DNA of 64,000 bases from Emiliania huxleyi CCMP1516 (GCF_000372725.1 NW_005196021.1:278351-342350); one strand, 5' to 3'; shown: positions 1-10,321, counted from the stretch's first letter. Numbers and translations are program-made. The notes: generated from the sequence alone by a model not told the origin.

Positions 1-73
1 TCGCCCTCCCCCTCGCCCTCGCCCATGGTCCCCCTCCCCCTCCCCCTCCCCCCCCTCCCCCCCTCCCTCCCCT

Positions 74-173
74 NNNNNNNNNNNNNNNNNNNNNNNNNNN
101 NNNNNNNNNNNNNNNNNNNNNNNNNNNNNNNNNNNNNNNNNNNNNNNNNNNNNNNNNNNNNNNNNNNNNNNNN
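74..173. other. assembly gap (run of N)
   Basis: One hundred undetermined bases. The minus-strand gene to the right is still open when it reaches the gap, so its 3' end is lost. The 73 bases to the left are C-rich simple sequence. Confidence 0.99.
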
Positions 174-1619
174 GGGGGCACCGGCGCGGCGGCCACCGGC
201 TGGAAGCCTAGCAGCGCCTGCCGCGAGGGCAGCCTCGCGGCGGGCTGCTCGGGCCGCCTCCCGCCGTTCGCACTCTGCCGGCTCCCGCTCAGCGCGGGGC
301 CGGAGGCGGAGGCGGCGGGGCCCCCGCCGCCGTCGGGGCGCTGGACCGTCCTCCACCCTCCGGCGTCTGGCGGCGGAAGAGGCGCCGCTGGTCTGGCCGT
401 CGGCCCGGCGAGGAAGGCGCCGGCCGGAGGGGCGGCCGAGGGGCGGCCGAGCGCCGCGTTGAGCGCGGCGAGCGGCACGCGCAGCGACGCGGGCGCGGGC
501 CAGAGGCCCATCGAGCCTAGCGCGAAAGGGTGCGCGTCCGAACGGACGTGTCCAGGGGCGTGTCTGGGGCGTGTCGAGTGTCGTCGACTTGTGTGGGGCC
601 GCGGCGCGCCTCGCACGCCTCGCATCGGCACCTCGAGCCTGTGGACGGCGTCGATGCGCCAGCACTTTGGGCCATGGGCGAGTGGGTCGGCGGAGCAGCG
701 CGCGACGGGGAGCACGTCACGCACGTGCATCAACCCGAGGATCGCGCCTACAGGAAGGTTCCAAGAAAGGTCTAGGAAAGGTCTAGGAAAGGTGCATCAA
801 CCCGAGGATCGCGCCGAGCGGGTACGCGTCGAGGGACCGCATCGCCTGAGGGACGTGTCGCGGACGCGTCGTGGACGCGTCCTCCCGGCTAGAGCGCGCC
901 TCGGGCGGCTTCTTCGCCGGCCAGGCGGACCGCAGTGCGTCGAGCTCCGGACCCGAGGGGTGGAACGAGGCGGCGGCGTGCACTGCGACCCACAGCCCGC
1001 TGGGCGGCAGGTTGGGCGCCCAGCTCCGGTTCTCCACCCGCTTGACGCCCGCCATGATCGCAGAGGCAAACGGCTGCTTGATCGTGAGCGCCTTGAGAGA
1101 GCCGCCGGCCGGCCGCGGCAACTTGCCGCCGCCCGAGGTGGCGGCAGGGGCGGCGGGGGCGACGGCGGCGGCGGCGGTGGTGAAACCGTCCGCGCCCGGC
1201 GAGGAGGCTGGTGGTACCCTTGCCGCCGGCGGCGATGGGAGCCGCTCCGCCGGCTCCGTCTGCGGCGAAGGGCGCGGCCGCTTGGGCGAGGGCAGCACGG
1301 AGGGCTCCCTCTGCTGCAGCACAAAGACGGAGCGGCGGCTCGCCTCCGAGCCGTCGAGCGCGAGGCTGTCGCCGTGGCGCAGCGTTGCCCGCTGGCCCGC
1401 GCACAGCTTCCGCCAGCCCACTTCGCCGTCGCGGCGCCAGAGCGTTGCATTGCGGCCACGGCCCTCGACAGCCACGCCGGCGTCGCTCCCTTCGAGCGCG
1501 ACCTGGACGCGCGAGACGTTGGACGATGCGTCGTCCGAGAGGACGTGGCGCCGGCCCAGCTCGAGCTCGCGCGACGCGTCGACCTCGACGCCGGTCGCGA
1601 CGCACCGAAAGCGCCACAT
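174..1619 (-). CDS. FHA-ASCH domain protein, 3' partial
   Basis: Four exons: 1619-900, 845-815, 747-619 and 516 into the gap. Residues 1-95 look like a PNK/aprataxin-type FHA domain (ELELGRRHVL, NVSRVQV), a phosphopeptide-binding fold. A disordered Pro/Ala linker follows, then an ASCH domain from about residue 165 (ALTIKQPFASAIMAGVKRVE, then LGAILGLMHVRDV and the closing GSMGLW after splicing). ASCH is a PUA-like RNA/nucleotide-binding fold. The three introns (846-899, 748-814, 517-618) are GC-AG and restore the ASCH reading frame exactly. A TATA-like ATTATATA lies about 30 nt upstream of the ATG on the minus strand. The C-terminus is low-complexity and runs into the gap. An FHA-ASCH fusion suggests a nuclear role in RNA or DNA repair, which is inference. 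Confidence 0.8.
748..814 (-). mobile_element. introner, family 1 (intron 2 of FHA-ASCH gene)
   Basis: 67 nt: a 23-nt exact copy of the downstream exon edge (starts GCGCGATCC) followed by a 44-nt filler with repeated CTTTCCTAGAC and the end GGAACCTTCCTGTAG. GC-AG ends. Excision leaves one copy of the exon sequence in frame. Confidence 0.8.
846..899 (-). mobile_element. introner, family 3 (intron 1 of FHA-ASCH gene)
   Basis: 54 nt, GC-AG. The filler is made of the GACGCGTCCACGACGCGTCC type of unit and ends in CGACACGTCCCTCAG. The flanking duplication is degenerate. Confidence 0.65.
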
Positions 1620-1647
1620 TTGATGCGAGCGTCGGTGGACACAAGAG

Positions 1648-1656
1648 TATATAATG
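1648..1656 (-). promoter_or_regulatory. TATA-like box
   Basis: TATATAAT on the plus strand, read ATTATATA on minus, about 30 nt 5' of the FHA-ASCH start codon. This would place transcription very near the ATG. It is weak, single-motif evidence. Confidence 0.3.
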
Positions 1657-2038
1657 CGACCGCGTGCCCCGTGCGCCCCCCGGCGTTCAGGCGCGAAAAC
1701 GGCAGTGAAAACCTAGGTGCTTAGTGTAGGTAAACGAAAAAAGTAGATTTCAATTCGTCCACGTACGGCTTCGTGAGTGGTTGGGGTGGCCCGTCCCGCA
1801 GCCCTCATGCACCAGGGTCATGGGTGCAGTCATAATATGTAGGCCTTCTCTCCCAGAGTTTTGAGCAATAGCCGCAAACAACTTGAGCACTTGAGCACTG
1901 GATACTCGAGTAGGGTCGATTCCGCATGGTACGGGACCCCTCGATCGTCTCGCCCTCCCTCACTGGTGTGTTCATTGGGGGGGGTCATAACAAACACGGT
2001 ACAGGATCGAGGTGCACGCTGCCAAAGCAAGCAGTGTC

Positions 2039-2929
2039 CTGAGGGAGGGTGTAGAGGATGTAGAGTGTAGTAGAGCGCTGTAGAGATGTAGAGATGTAGA
2101 GCGCTCTGGAGCGCTGTAGAGCTGTAGAGCTCTACATCCGCCGCGGGACGAAGCGCCTGCGTTGTAGAGCGATGTAGAGCGCGATTTTGTTGTAGAGCTT
2201 GTTGTAGAGGCTCTACAGTACAGCAAAACTGCCGGGAAGGCAGTGACTCAAAGAGGTCGAGTCGCACTAATGGGGTGTCTCCGAGCTTACTGGAGCTCTG
2301 ATGGACGGCCCTGACTATCCCTGACACACAGAGAGTCACTCTGATGGCACACAACACCCTATAACTGCGTCATGACCAGCCTGCCATGCGTCGCCGGTGC
2401 CGCATTCGTGCATTCGTCGCAGTGCTCCTTTAGCAGGCGGTGGACTGTCGGCTGCGAGGACGGTCGCATTTGCGCGAGGCGAGGCGAGCATTCAGACGCG
2501 TTGCATGCGCCATGACTCGCGCCAGCGCGTGCGGGAGCTCCTGGCTGAGCGTTGAGTCCAGGCGAGTTGCGCTGGCCACTATCGCTACGCCGAGCCGAGC
2601 TGACGCGCCGAGGCGCCGGCCAGTCGCAGCCGTGAGGCATGCCACAGCAGCAGAGGCACCTGCCACCCATTGGGCGGGCAGACGGAAGGCCAGGGCAGCA
2701 CTGGCAAGTGCAACGCGCCTAATGTCGGAGAGCGACCGTGCCTCGTTCGCCGCTTATGATGTAGAGTTTGTTGTAGAGATTTCACGTTGTAGAGCGCCTC
2801 TACATCGCTCTACAACGCAGGCGCTTCGTCCCGCGGCGGATGTAGAGCTCTACAGCTCTACAGTGCTCTACAGCTCTACAGCTCTACAGCGCTCTACACT
2901 CTACATCCTCTACATACACCCTCCCTCAG
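2039..2929. mobile_element. non-autonomous DNA transposon with long TIRs and 8-bp TSD
   Basis: An 891-bp element bounded by the 8-bp direct repeat GCAGTGTC (2031-2038 and 2930-2937). Both ends begin CTGAGGGAGGGTGTA. The inverted arms extend about 180 bp and are packed with TGTAGAG / CTCTACA units. The centre (about 2360-2750) holds no recognisable transposase, so it looks non-autonomous. An 8-bp duplication with a C-rich or GGG-containing terminus fits hAT-like elements, but the superfamily is inference. The arms have diverged by small indels, suggesting moderate age. Confidence 0.85.
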
Positions 2930-2937
2930 GCAGTGTC

Positions 2938-5011
2938 GTCCCCCCTCTCCCCGACGGCGATGGCGGTGTGACCGATCGAGCTACAAGAGGAGCTTGTTCA
3001 GCAGGATCCGGGATAGTCAGATGCACTACCTCACTGGGCCTGAGACCACCACACGACCCTCCCATCACCGTCTCGGATTTATGTGGAGTCGAACCACTCC
3101 GGAATGGGCAAGGCCGACGTCTGCACGCGGCCGGCCGGGCGAGAGGCTTGACATGATCCAACCCTGCGACCCTGACGCTGCTGCTCTAGCTATCAGATAA
3201 CTGCTGACCGCTGCCACAATGTGTGACCGGTGCTGGCCCACTTGGCGGCCTTCCCGGTCAGTGGTGAGGCGCAGTTCAGAGCTGTCGATGGCGCGATCCG
3301 CCGCACTGGTCCCACATCGGTGACACGAGACCACCACGTTTGCCGGTCCAAGAGAGAAGTACCGGCGCTGTCCTGAGAAGGTGCATGGTCCCTCCTGACT
3401 GCCCATGCGCGCGAGGCTGTGTAGGCATAGCCTCGAGAGTGCCAGCAGCCAGTCGCCGAGGCAGTTTGTGACGCGCATTCCGTCAGAAGCGTGCACGCGC
3501 TGGAAGGACACCTTCCTACTGGCCGTACGATCAGGTCGTCACTGAATGGTGGATACTAAGGCCGCGAGCTATGCAGGTGGTCAATTGTGCAGCAGGGCAC
3601 GGTCAGCAGCGCCGACAGGCTGTCGCAAGGCGTGATAGCATGACCGCAAGACCGGCGAATTCCTTGAAAACAAGTAAAAAATCGCGCAAAAAAGAAAAAA
3701 AAGTCCCGAAAAATCGGCGCCTGCGGCGGGCCGTGGGACCCCATCTCCCCCCCGCATGGATACCCTCTAGGACCCCCGCCTCCCCCCAGAGGTCGCCACG
3801 GAAGGCGACTCGGCGCCGCTGAGATCGGAGATCAAGCTCTGACAGGTCGCACGTCGCGGTCCTTTGACGCCGACGTGACTCACCCGTGCAGAGCACATCA
3901 GGACACGGTCTCGACGCGTTCGGTACGACGCCTGCGACCCGTCTCGGGTCAGGTGGCACGACGCTCATCGCGCCCGCCAGCGCTGCCGTGCAGGTTGCCA
4001 CGAGCGACGAGGTCGAGCACGCTTCTATACGCTCGCCCAGCCTTCCTTTCCATCCCATTATAGGCAGCCTGGGAACGGTGGCGATCAGAGGCAAAGCCTA
4101 CGAGGGGTGGTGGAACCACATGTCACGGCCACCGCCGGCTCTCGACGCGACGATAGCCTCCGGAGGCTGACTTTGAGGCACCATCATCGGACGATGTCGA
4201 CGAGCTGGGTCGCTCTCGCGGTAGCCAGGTAGCCCCCCATACTAGTAGCACCAGCCATGGCCTCAGGGAGCGCGGGCGAGGGCGCTGGGAGCAACACGGA
4301 CAAAAAAACATCATCAAAATTCATCACCTGTACCTGTACCTGTACCTGTCGCTCCACACACCAACAACACATGGACATGGACATGGACATGGACATGGAC
4401 ATGGACATGGACATGGACATGGGGCGCCCAACACGTGCCCGGATTACTGTGCCTTCCCCGGGTGCAGCCTTTCGGTTCGTGAAGGGTCGGTGCGTGTCGT
4501 GACCCCTGGAACACCCGTACCCCCGCACCATCTCCGTCGCTTGGTTCCATAACCTCTGCCACCACCGGGAGGCGGCCAGGGCTTCATAGACTCGGTCGAG
4601 AGACCCCAGATTGGCATCCATGCCTCTCTGGACAGGGTGGCCCGCCACAAGGACCCCAGGAATTGCGACTCGCCGCTTTCCTCCCGCTGCGGGTGATTCT
4701 GTGTGAGCTCTGTGTCTTGATTTGCCAACAATATACCTAGCACCACAGCACCCGTGTATTTGCAACTAGCCATCCGCATGCGGAGATCCAGCACACACAA
4801 ACTTACAGATCACACAATAGTGATATAGGCAGAGCACACACACATGCACACACACAACCAACAGTATCAGAAGTGCAATAAAAACTCGAGCGTCGAGGAA
4901 GCCAGGACGTACCTCGTTGTGTACAGAGCTGGTGCTCGTCCGTTGCGAGTGCGCGCAGCGCAAACACAACGCCAATGCTCTCCGAAGCCGGCAGTGGCAT
5001 TCCGTCAGCAA
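2938..5011. other. intergenic region without a recognised gene
   Basis: No family-recognisable coding sequence. The longer open frames here are arginine/serine-rich and look like high-GC shadows. It holds an A-rich patch near 3660-3710, a CCTGTA repeat (4326-4348), the ACATGG hexanucleotide array and a CACACA tract near 4840-4860. Confidence 0.6.
4370..4421. repeat. (ACATGG)n microsatellite
   Basis: About 8-9 tandem copies of the hexamer ACATGG, preceded at 4326-4348 by four copies of CTGTAC-type hexamers. Translated it would give Met-Asp or Met-Ser alternation, with no sign that it is coding. Confidence 0.95.
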
Positions 5012-7901
5012 TCACGAGGACGCCGCCCGGCGAGCCGCGCTCTCGCGCCACGTCTCGCGCCACGCCGCGGTCTCGGTCGGCTCAGCGCAGGAGAGGCGCG
5101 GCCGCCGCCGCGCGGCGAGGCTGGGCGGCCAGAAGGGGTAGGCCCACACGTAGAGGAAGAGGGAGAGGACGAGGATGCGCGGCGGGTAGACGAAGCCGGC
5201 GGTGATGTAGCCCGAGAGGAGGATGTTCAGAGTGTAGTTGACGGGCTCGGTGAAGAGGTCGCCGCGCGCGCCGTCGGTCGACGAGTACGGGAGGACAAAG
5301 TAGCCGAACAGCCGGACCAGCGTCCCGACCTTGGGTCGAGGGGTCAGTGGGGTGAAGTCAGGGGCGCGAGGGCGAGGGTCCGCGTCGCGGTCCGGTGGCT
5401 TGGGGGTCGAAGTGGCCTGGAGCAGGATCCAGAGCCCGTGGACGTGCGCTGGGTGGATGAAGAGCGTGCGCAGCGCCTCGATGATGCGCGAGACGCCGAA
5501 GAGGGCGAAGCCGGGGACCGTGAGGTGCTTGACGCCTAGGAAGTGTCTAGGAAGTGTCTAGGAAGTGTCTAGAGGGCGACGCCGGGGGCGGTGAGGTGTT
5601 TGACGCCGTAGACGCGAGGGGTGAGGAGGAAACCGCTCGGCACGTTGACGAGGAGGGCGAGGCCGACGGCGGTGTGGGTGAGCCACTGCCTGTCGGGGCG
5701 CAGGATGGCGCACATCCCGACGAAGAGCTCGACCTACAGGAAGGTTCCAAGAAAGGTCTAGGCAAGGTCTAGGAAGATGGCGCACATCCCGACGAAGAGC
5801 TCGACCTACAGGAAGGTTCCAAGAAAGGTCTAGGCAAGGTCTAGGAAGATGGCGCACATCCCGACGAAGAGCTCGACCTGTTCACAGGCAGCAGCTGAGA
5901 AGACACACCGTTCACAGCTCGCCTGCACATCCGACGAAGAGCTCGACCGCCGAGCCGACGCCGTGCACCAGCACGACGCGGCCGTTGCCTGCAGTGGTGG
6001 AGTACGCCAGCCTCAGGGCGGGAGATATGGGGAGATATGGGGAGATATGAGCAGCCTGCGTGGTGAAATACGCCACCCTCAGGGCGGGAAGGCGGTCTTG
6101 TGCAGTGTACTCGGAGCAAAGCGCGAATGCGAGGGAGGGCCGAGTGCGCGTCCTCTCGAGCGCTGGTTGGGAGACAAGAACACGTCTTCCGCTTCTAGAC
6201 TCCGTTGCCGTGCGCCGCGAACTTGCGGTGCGCGCGCCGCACCACCGGCCGCTCGATGACGTACGTCTTGAGCAGAAAGTAGACCGTGGCGACGTACGTG
6301 AGGACGCCTACAGGAAGGTTCCAGGAAGGGTCTAGGAAGGGTCCGAGAAGTAGACCGTGGCGACGTACGTGAGGGCGCAGAGGGAGGGGCGCATCGGCTG
6401 GGAGACGAAGTCGACCACCGGCTGGTAGTAGTCGAGCCGCCCCCAGACGTGCTCCCGCTGGTGCGTCCAGTACGCGTCCCACTCGCCCAACCGCATCGTC
6501 CGGCTCGCCAGCGCCCCAAACGAAGCGACGAGGGCGGCGTCGAGGGCGGCGCGGAGCAGCCGCCGCCGCCACTGCGGCGGAGGCTGTGGCGGCGGCGGCG
6601 CGGGCGCGGCGGGACGGGGCGACGCGCGCGGGCTCTCGCCGACGGGGTACGCCTCCGCGGGCTGCGGCTCCGCGGGCTGCGGGTCGGGGGGCAGGCTCTG
6701 GTCGGCCGACGGCTGGCGGTCTGCCGACGGCTTATTTGCCGCGGGCTGCGCCTTGAGAGCGCCTCCGGTGTCGCCTCCGGTGCTCTGGCGGGCTCCGGTG
6801 TCTCCTCCGGTGCTCTGGCGGGCGGGCTCCCGCGAGGACGTCTTGCGGGGCGACCCCGGGAGGCGGACCGACAGGGCGGGCGGGGCGATCCGGTTCGCGA
6901 GGGCGAATGCGGCGAGCGAGAGGAGGAGGTAGTGCGGCGGGTAGACAAAGGCGGCGACGAGGAAGCCCGCGAGGAGGAGCGTGAACGTGTAGCAGAGCGG
7001 CTCGGTGAAGAGGTCGCCGCGCGCGCCGTCGGTCGACGAGTAGGGCGTCACGAAGAAGCCGACCAGCCGGACCGCCGTCCCGGAGTGGAGCAGGATCCAC
7101 AGGTTGGGGAGCAGCCTGGGCGACAGCGCGAGGACGCGCGCCGCCTCGAGCGCGCGCGCGGCGTGGTAGAGCCCGAAGGCGGTGTCGGCGAGGTGCCGGA
7201 CGCCGGAGCGCGACGAGTGGCGGGCGAGCAGCACGCCGGTCGGCACAGTGACCGCGAGGGCGACGCAGGCCGAGGCGCGTGCCCACGGCACCTGGTACGA
7301 GCCTTCCTCCAAGGGGCCCACGACTGATGCGGCCGCCTCGAGGTCGAGCGTCGCGCAGAGTCCGAGCCCGAGCTCGAGGAGAGAGCCCGCCTGCGCGGGC
7401 AGGCTGGTCCGTGTCATGGGCGGGTCGTAGGGGCAGGTCTTGGTCCGTGGCATGGGCGGGTCATGGCGTCGTGTGGAGGTGTCATGAGAGCTCGAGGAGA
7501 GAGCTCGCCGAGTGGAGCGCCGCCGTCCACGGCCGCTGGACGGCGGCTCCGGTGCGCTCGACGCCATACAGCAGCGCCCACGAGTAGAGTGAGAGCAGGC
7601 TGAGGCCGATGGCAATCGACCCGTTCAGGGTCTGGCTCTCGATGAAGTCGAATTGGCGAGGCGCCGAGAGGACCGCCTCGGTCACGTCTCTAACCAGCGT
7701 TGCCGGCTCCTCCATCACGACGAGGACGGCGATCACGCAGAGCAGGAGGGCCGTGTCCAGCTTCTTGTGCGAAGCGTCAAACTCTGCGTCTGTCGGCTCG
7801 CGGCTCGGGCCCTTGTTTGGCGCCGCTTTGCTCGAATCTGTCCCCGAGTCGGATCGTCTCCGCGCTGGGGAGCGGCTAGGGCGCCGAGGCCTGTCGTTCA
7901 T
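5012..7901 (-). CDS. multi-pass membrane protein with two homologous repeats
   Basis: Family not recognised. Exons: 7901-7509, 7390-6379, 6307-6209, 5988-5948, 5733-5607, 5535-5417 and 5329-5012. The start MNDRPRRPSR is followed by a charged N-terminus and hydrophobic helices. Two copies of one unit follow. Copy 1 holds LLELGLGLCATL, SGVRHLADTAFGLYHAARAL, LWILLHS and TPYSSTDGARGDLFTEPLCY. Copy 2 holds AVELFVGMCAIL, YGVKHLTVPGFALFGVSRII, LWILLQ and LPYSSTDGARGDLFTEPVNY. A Pro-rich linker separates them. Splicing at 5989-6208 joins the copies in frame (FAAHGNGRVVLVHG); without it copy 1 would stop at 6195. The total is about 700 residues with several helices per copy. The near-invariant PYSSTDGARGDLFTEP block suggests a functional loop. 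An upstream in-frame Met exists near 8114, but 7901 fits better. It is divergent from the ankyrin gene. Confidence 0.75.
5536..5606 (-). mobile_element. introner, family 2
   Basis: 71 nt, GC-AG. A copy of about 27 nt of the downstream exon (starts GCGTCAA) is followed by three units of TAGACACTTCC ending CTAG. The two exon copies differ at a few positions, so the insertion is not brand new. Confidence 0.8.
5734..5947 (-). mobile_element. introner array: two identical 72-nt units plus a third variant
   Basis: The sequence GTCGAGCTCTTCGTCGG occurs four times, at the edges of three consecutive segments 5878-5947, 5806-5877 and 5734-5805. Each segment starts GT and ends AG. The last two are identical 72-mers with family-1 filler. 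The first has a different filler ending CTGTGAACAG. Removing the whole 214 nt, or each segment in turn, restores VELFVGMCAIL. Confidence 0.8.
5989..6208 (-). other. GC-AG intron joining the two protein repeats
   Basis: A 220-nt intron. GCAACGG is present at both boundaries. Inside is a further imperfect direct repeat of CCCGCCCTGAGG (about 6015 and 6075) followed by GATATGGGGA repeats. Splicing avoids the TAG just inside the first boundary. Confidence 0.6.
6308..6378 (-). mobile_element. introner, family 1
   Basis: 71 nt, GC-AG. About 27 nt of the exon encoding LTYVATVYF is duplicated with one mismatch, followed by filler ending GGAACCTTCCTGTAG. Excision gives CVLTYVATVYFLLKTYVIER. Confidence 0.8.
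7391..7508 (-). other. GC-AG intron with duplicated exon edge
   Basis: 118 nt. The 22-nt segment starting GCGAGCTCTCTCCTCGAG is repeated with one mismatch after the 3' splice site. The filler contains ATGACACC and CCGCCCATG units, distinct from families 1-3. Confidence 0.7.
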
Positions 7902-8765
7902 CAGTGAGCCCTGCGAGCAGGTCGTCTTGGTGGCGGCGGCGAACGAAACTGGGTTTTCTCGTTTTTCGCACGTCAACCGAGTTTTTCTTTCAGCCCCATC
8001 CGCCGCTGCGAGCCGGTTCTTTACCAGGTTGCAACCCTTGTTCCGCACTGTGCTGTGAATCGAGCGGCAACCAACAGCTCTCAGGACCCCCCGGTGCTGG
8101 GGTGCTGCCAGCAACCAACCTCACCGGCGAGCGGAGCGAGCCGAAGAGCTGGGGCCAAATTGGCGCTGTGAACGTCGTTTGAACTGATTTTCGGCGGGCA
8201 CGTCGCACCTACGTGGCGGGCCGCCGGGCCGGCAGCAGGGCGCCCCCGCGCGGATGCCGACGAGGATCACGGTGCGCTATCTGGGCCGCTTGCGGGAAGC
8301 CGCATCGCCAGCGCCGTCGCAGCATCGAGCGGCGCGTCCTCCCCTACGAGCGGCCTGTATTGCACCATACGCGTCGGGGCTGCCGACGGACGGGGAACGT
8401 CGACGACACAGGGGACGTGCGTACGACGACGCATTTTTTTCTGTCTCTCTCTCTCAACCTAACTCTCTCTCTCTCCAAGGTGTTCTATCATTAAACACCC
8501 GGAGGTGGACTGCTGACAGGGTATGCGATTTTAGTGTATGTATGTAGCTCTTACGATTTTGCCGCCCCCCCCCCCCCCTTGAGAACGCTGAACGGGGCTA
8601 GCAAGTGCGGGACCTGGGGCAGCAACGGTGCTGCTCAACCGGCGGCAACCAGCAGCGTTCACAGCCGAGTGCGGAACAAGGGTTGCAACCTGGTAAAGAA
8701 CCGGCTCGCTGACTGTGCGGAACTGACGTATTCCCGGAAAGAGCGTCGACCAAGAGACGTCTCAG
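7902..8765. promoter_or_regulatory. divergent intergenic region with 40-nt inverted repeat
   Basis: A perfect 40-nt inverted repeat at 8010-8049 and 8668-8707 (core AACAAGGGTTGCAACCTGGT). Each arm lies 60-110 nt upstream of one of two divergent start codons and reads in the same direction relative to its gene. It may be a shared promoter or 5'-leader element. The rest holds CT-rich sequence (8445-8480) and a short C tract near 8565. Confidence 0.55.
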
Positions 8766-10321
8766 ATGTCTGCCGCGACGAGCGACTGGATCGCCGCCGC
8801 CTCGAGCGGCGTCGTCTCGCGCATCGACGCCGCGCTGCCGGTCCTCCTCGCCTCTGGCCGCGGCGCCGCCGCCGCCGACGGCGAGGGGCTGAGCGCGCTG
8901 CACCACGCGGCGGAGCGAGGGCACGCGGCGGCGGCGCGGCGGCTCCTCGCGCTCGGCGTCCCGGTCGATGTCCGAGGCCGCGGCGGCCACTCGTCGACGC
9001 GGCGCGTCCCCGTCGGCCACGAGCATGTGCCTCTGCGCGACTTCACGCCACTGCACGCCGCAGCGCTCGCCGGGCACTCTGACGTTGTCGTTCTGCTCCT
9101 CACGCACGGCGCCGACCCGGACGCTGCGGATCGGAGCCGGCTGACGGCGCTGCACTGCGCGGCAGCCGCCGGCCGCGCCGCTCCCCGAGCGCTCCGGTCG
9201 CTCCTCGAGGCGGGGTGCGGCTGCTGCCTCGACGCTCGCTCGGCCAGCAACGCGACGCCGCTCGACGTCGCGCGCCAGGCGGCGGCGAGGGCGCGCGGCG
9301 CGGAGCAAGTTCCCGCCAACGAGGTCGAGGCGGCTGCTCGAGGCGGAGGCGCGTCGCCGCGACACGTCCGCGACACGTCCGCGACACGTCCCAGGCGATG
9401 CGGCTCCTCGAGGCGGAGGCGCGCGCCGCCAACAAGTGGCTGCGGGCGGCGCGGCGCGGCGACGCGGGCGCGCTTTCCGCGGCTGCGTGACGGCGGGCGA
9501 TGGAACCGTCCATGAGCTTTCTCGGAACCTTCCCTGCAGGCGCTCTCCGCGGCTGCGTGACGGCGGGCGCGGCGCCACGCGTCGCCCCCGTCCGCTTCGG
9601 CCCCGCCCCGTCCTCTGCGCGCGGGGAGCGAGTCTCCTCGCTCAGCGTATACACCGCCTCGAGCCCGCCCGCGCTGCTCGTCGCCGCGGCGGGGGCGCGC
9701 GCGGAGCGGCGATGCACGGAGCTGGGTCCGCGACGCTTCTCGGAGCCCTTTCCCCCGTAGGCGGGCGCGCACGCAGAGGCGACCCGCGTCCTCCTCTCCG
9801 CCGGCGCGGACCCGAACGTTGCGCTGCGCCGGCGGTCGGGCTCGTGGCGGAGTGGGGCCACGCCGCTCGCGGCGCTGCTCGCCAGCCTGCCGTACGAGGC
9901 GCTGCTCACGGGGAGACGCGGCTCTGCCCTCCCTCGGCGGCTCGACCGCCCTCTCCCCTCGTCGCTCTCTGCCGAGGGCGAAGCGGCGCAGCGGCTCGAC
10001 GCCTGCTTCGCCGAGACCGCCTCTGCGCTGCTCGGCGCCGGCGCCGACCCGCTCGCCGCGCCGCCGCTCGGCTGGCTCGACACGGAGGAGGGGCGGGCGC
10101 TCTTGCCGGACCTGGCCGCGCGCGTCCTCGGCGCGAGGCGGCGAGCCCACAACCGCTACCGCTGGAGGCTGGTCGCGAGGTTGGGGGGGGTGCTGGGCAC
10201 GTGGCGGCTGCGCGCGGCCGCGCGCTGCTACGCACCGGGCGGCGCGGGCGCGAGCGCGGCGGCGGAGGACTTTGCGGAGCGCGCTGCGGGCAAGGTGAGC
10301 AGTAGCACGGGGTGCCCTTGA
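8766..10321 (+). CDS. ankyrin-repeat protein
   Basis: Exons 8766-9329, 9395-9463 and 9761-10321. Ankyrin repeats are clear: EGLSALHHAAERGHAAAARR, DFTPLHAAALAGHSDVVVLL, THGADPDAADRSRLTALHCA and, after splicing, EATRVLLSAGADPNVA and ALLGAGADP. These repeats are protein-interaction scaffolds and no enzymatic domain is visible. Intron 1 (9330-9394) and intron 2 (9464-9760) are both GC-AG with duplicated boundaries. Without splicing, exon 2 meets a stop shortly after ALSAAA. The C-terminal 120 residues are basic and Ala-rich. The exact 3' end is uncertain because a GGTGAGCA donor-like site lies just before the stop. Confidence 0.75.
9330..9394 (+). mobile_element. introner, family 3
   Basis: 65 nt, GC-AG. 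About 24 nt of the exon (CTGCTCGAGGCGGAGGCGCG type) is duplicated across the intron. The filler is three units of CGACACGTCCG ending CCCAG. Confidence 0.8.
9464..9760 (+). other. intron containing a nested introner (9470-9539)
   Basis: The outer boundaries share GCGGGCGCGC and end CCCCCGTAG. Inside, 9470-9539 is a 70-nt family-1 unit: 27 nt starting GCGCTTTCC are repeated after CTTTCTCGGAACCTTCCCTG-CAG. The duplicated stretch contains TGA in the host frame, so this copy probably entered an existing intron. Confidence 0.6.

Noticed and set aside
2440-3156. 238-codon plus-strand frame inside and beyond the transposon
   Set aside because: It crosses the right TIR and target duplication, has arginine-rich shadow composition and no domain, so it is unlikely to be a transposase.
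4184-4765. Minus-strand frame with Met-Ser alternation
   Set aside because: It is only the hexanucleotide microsatellite read in frame; nothing around it looks coding.
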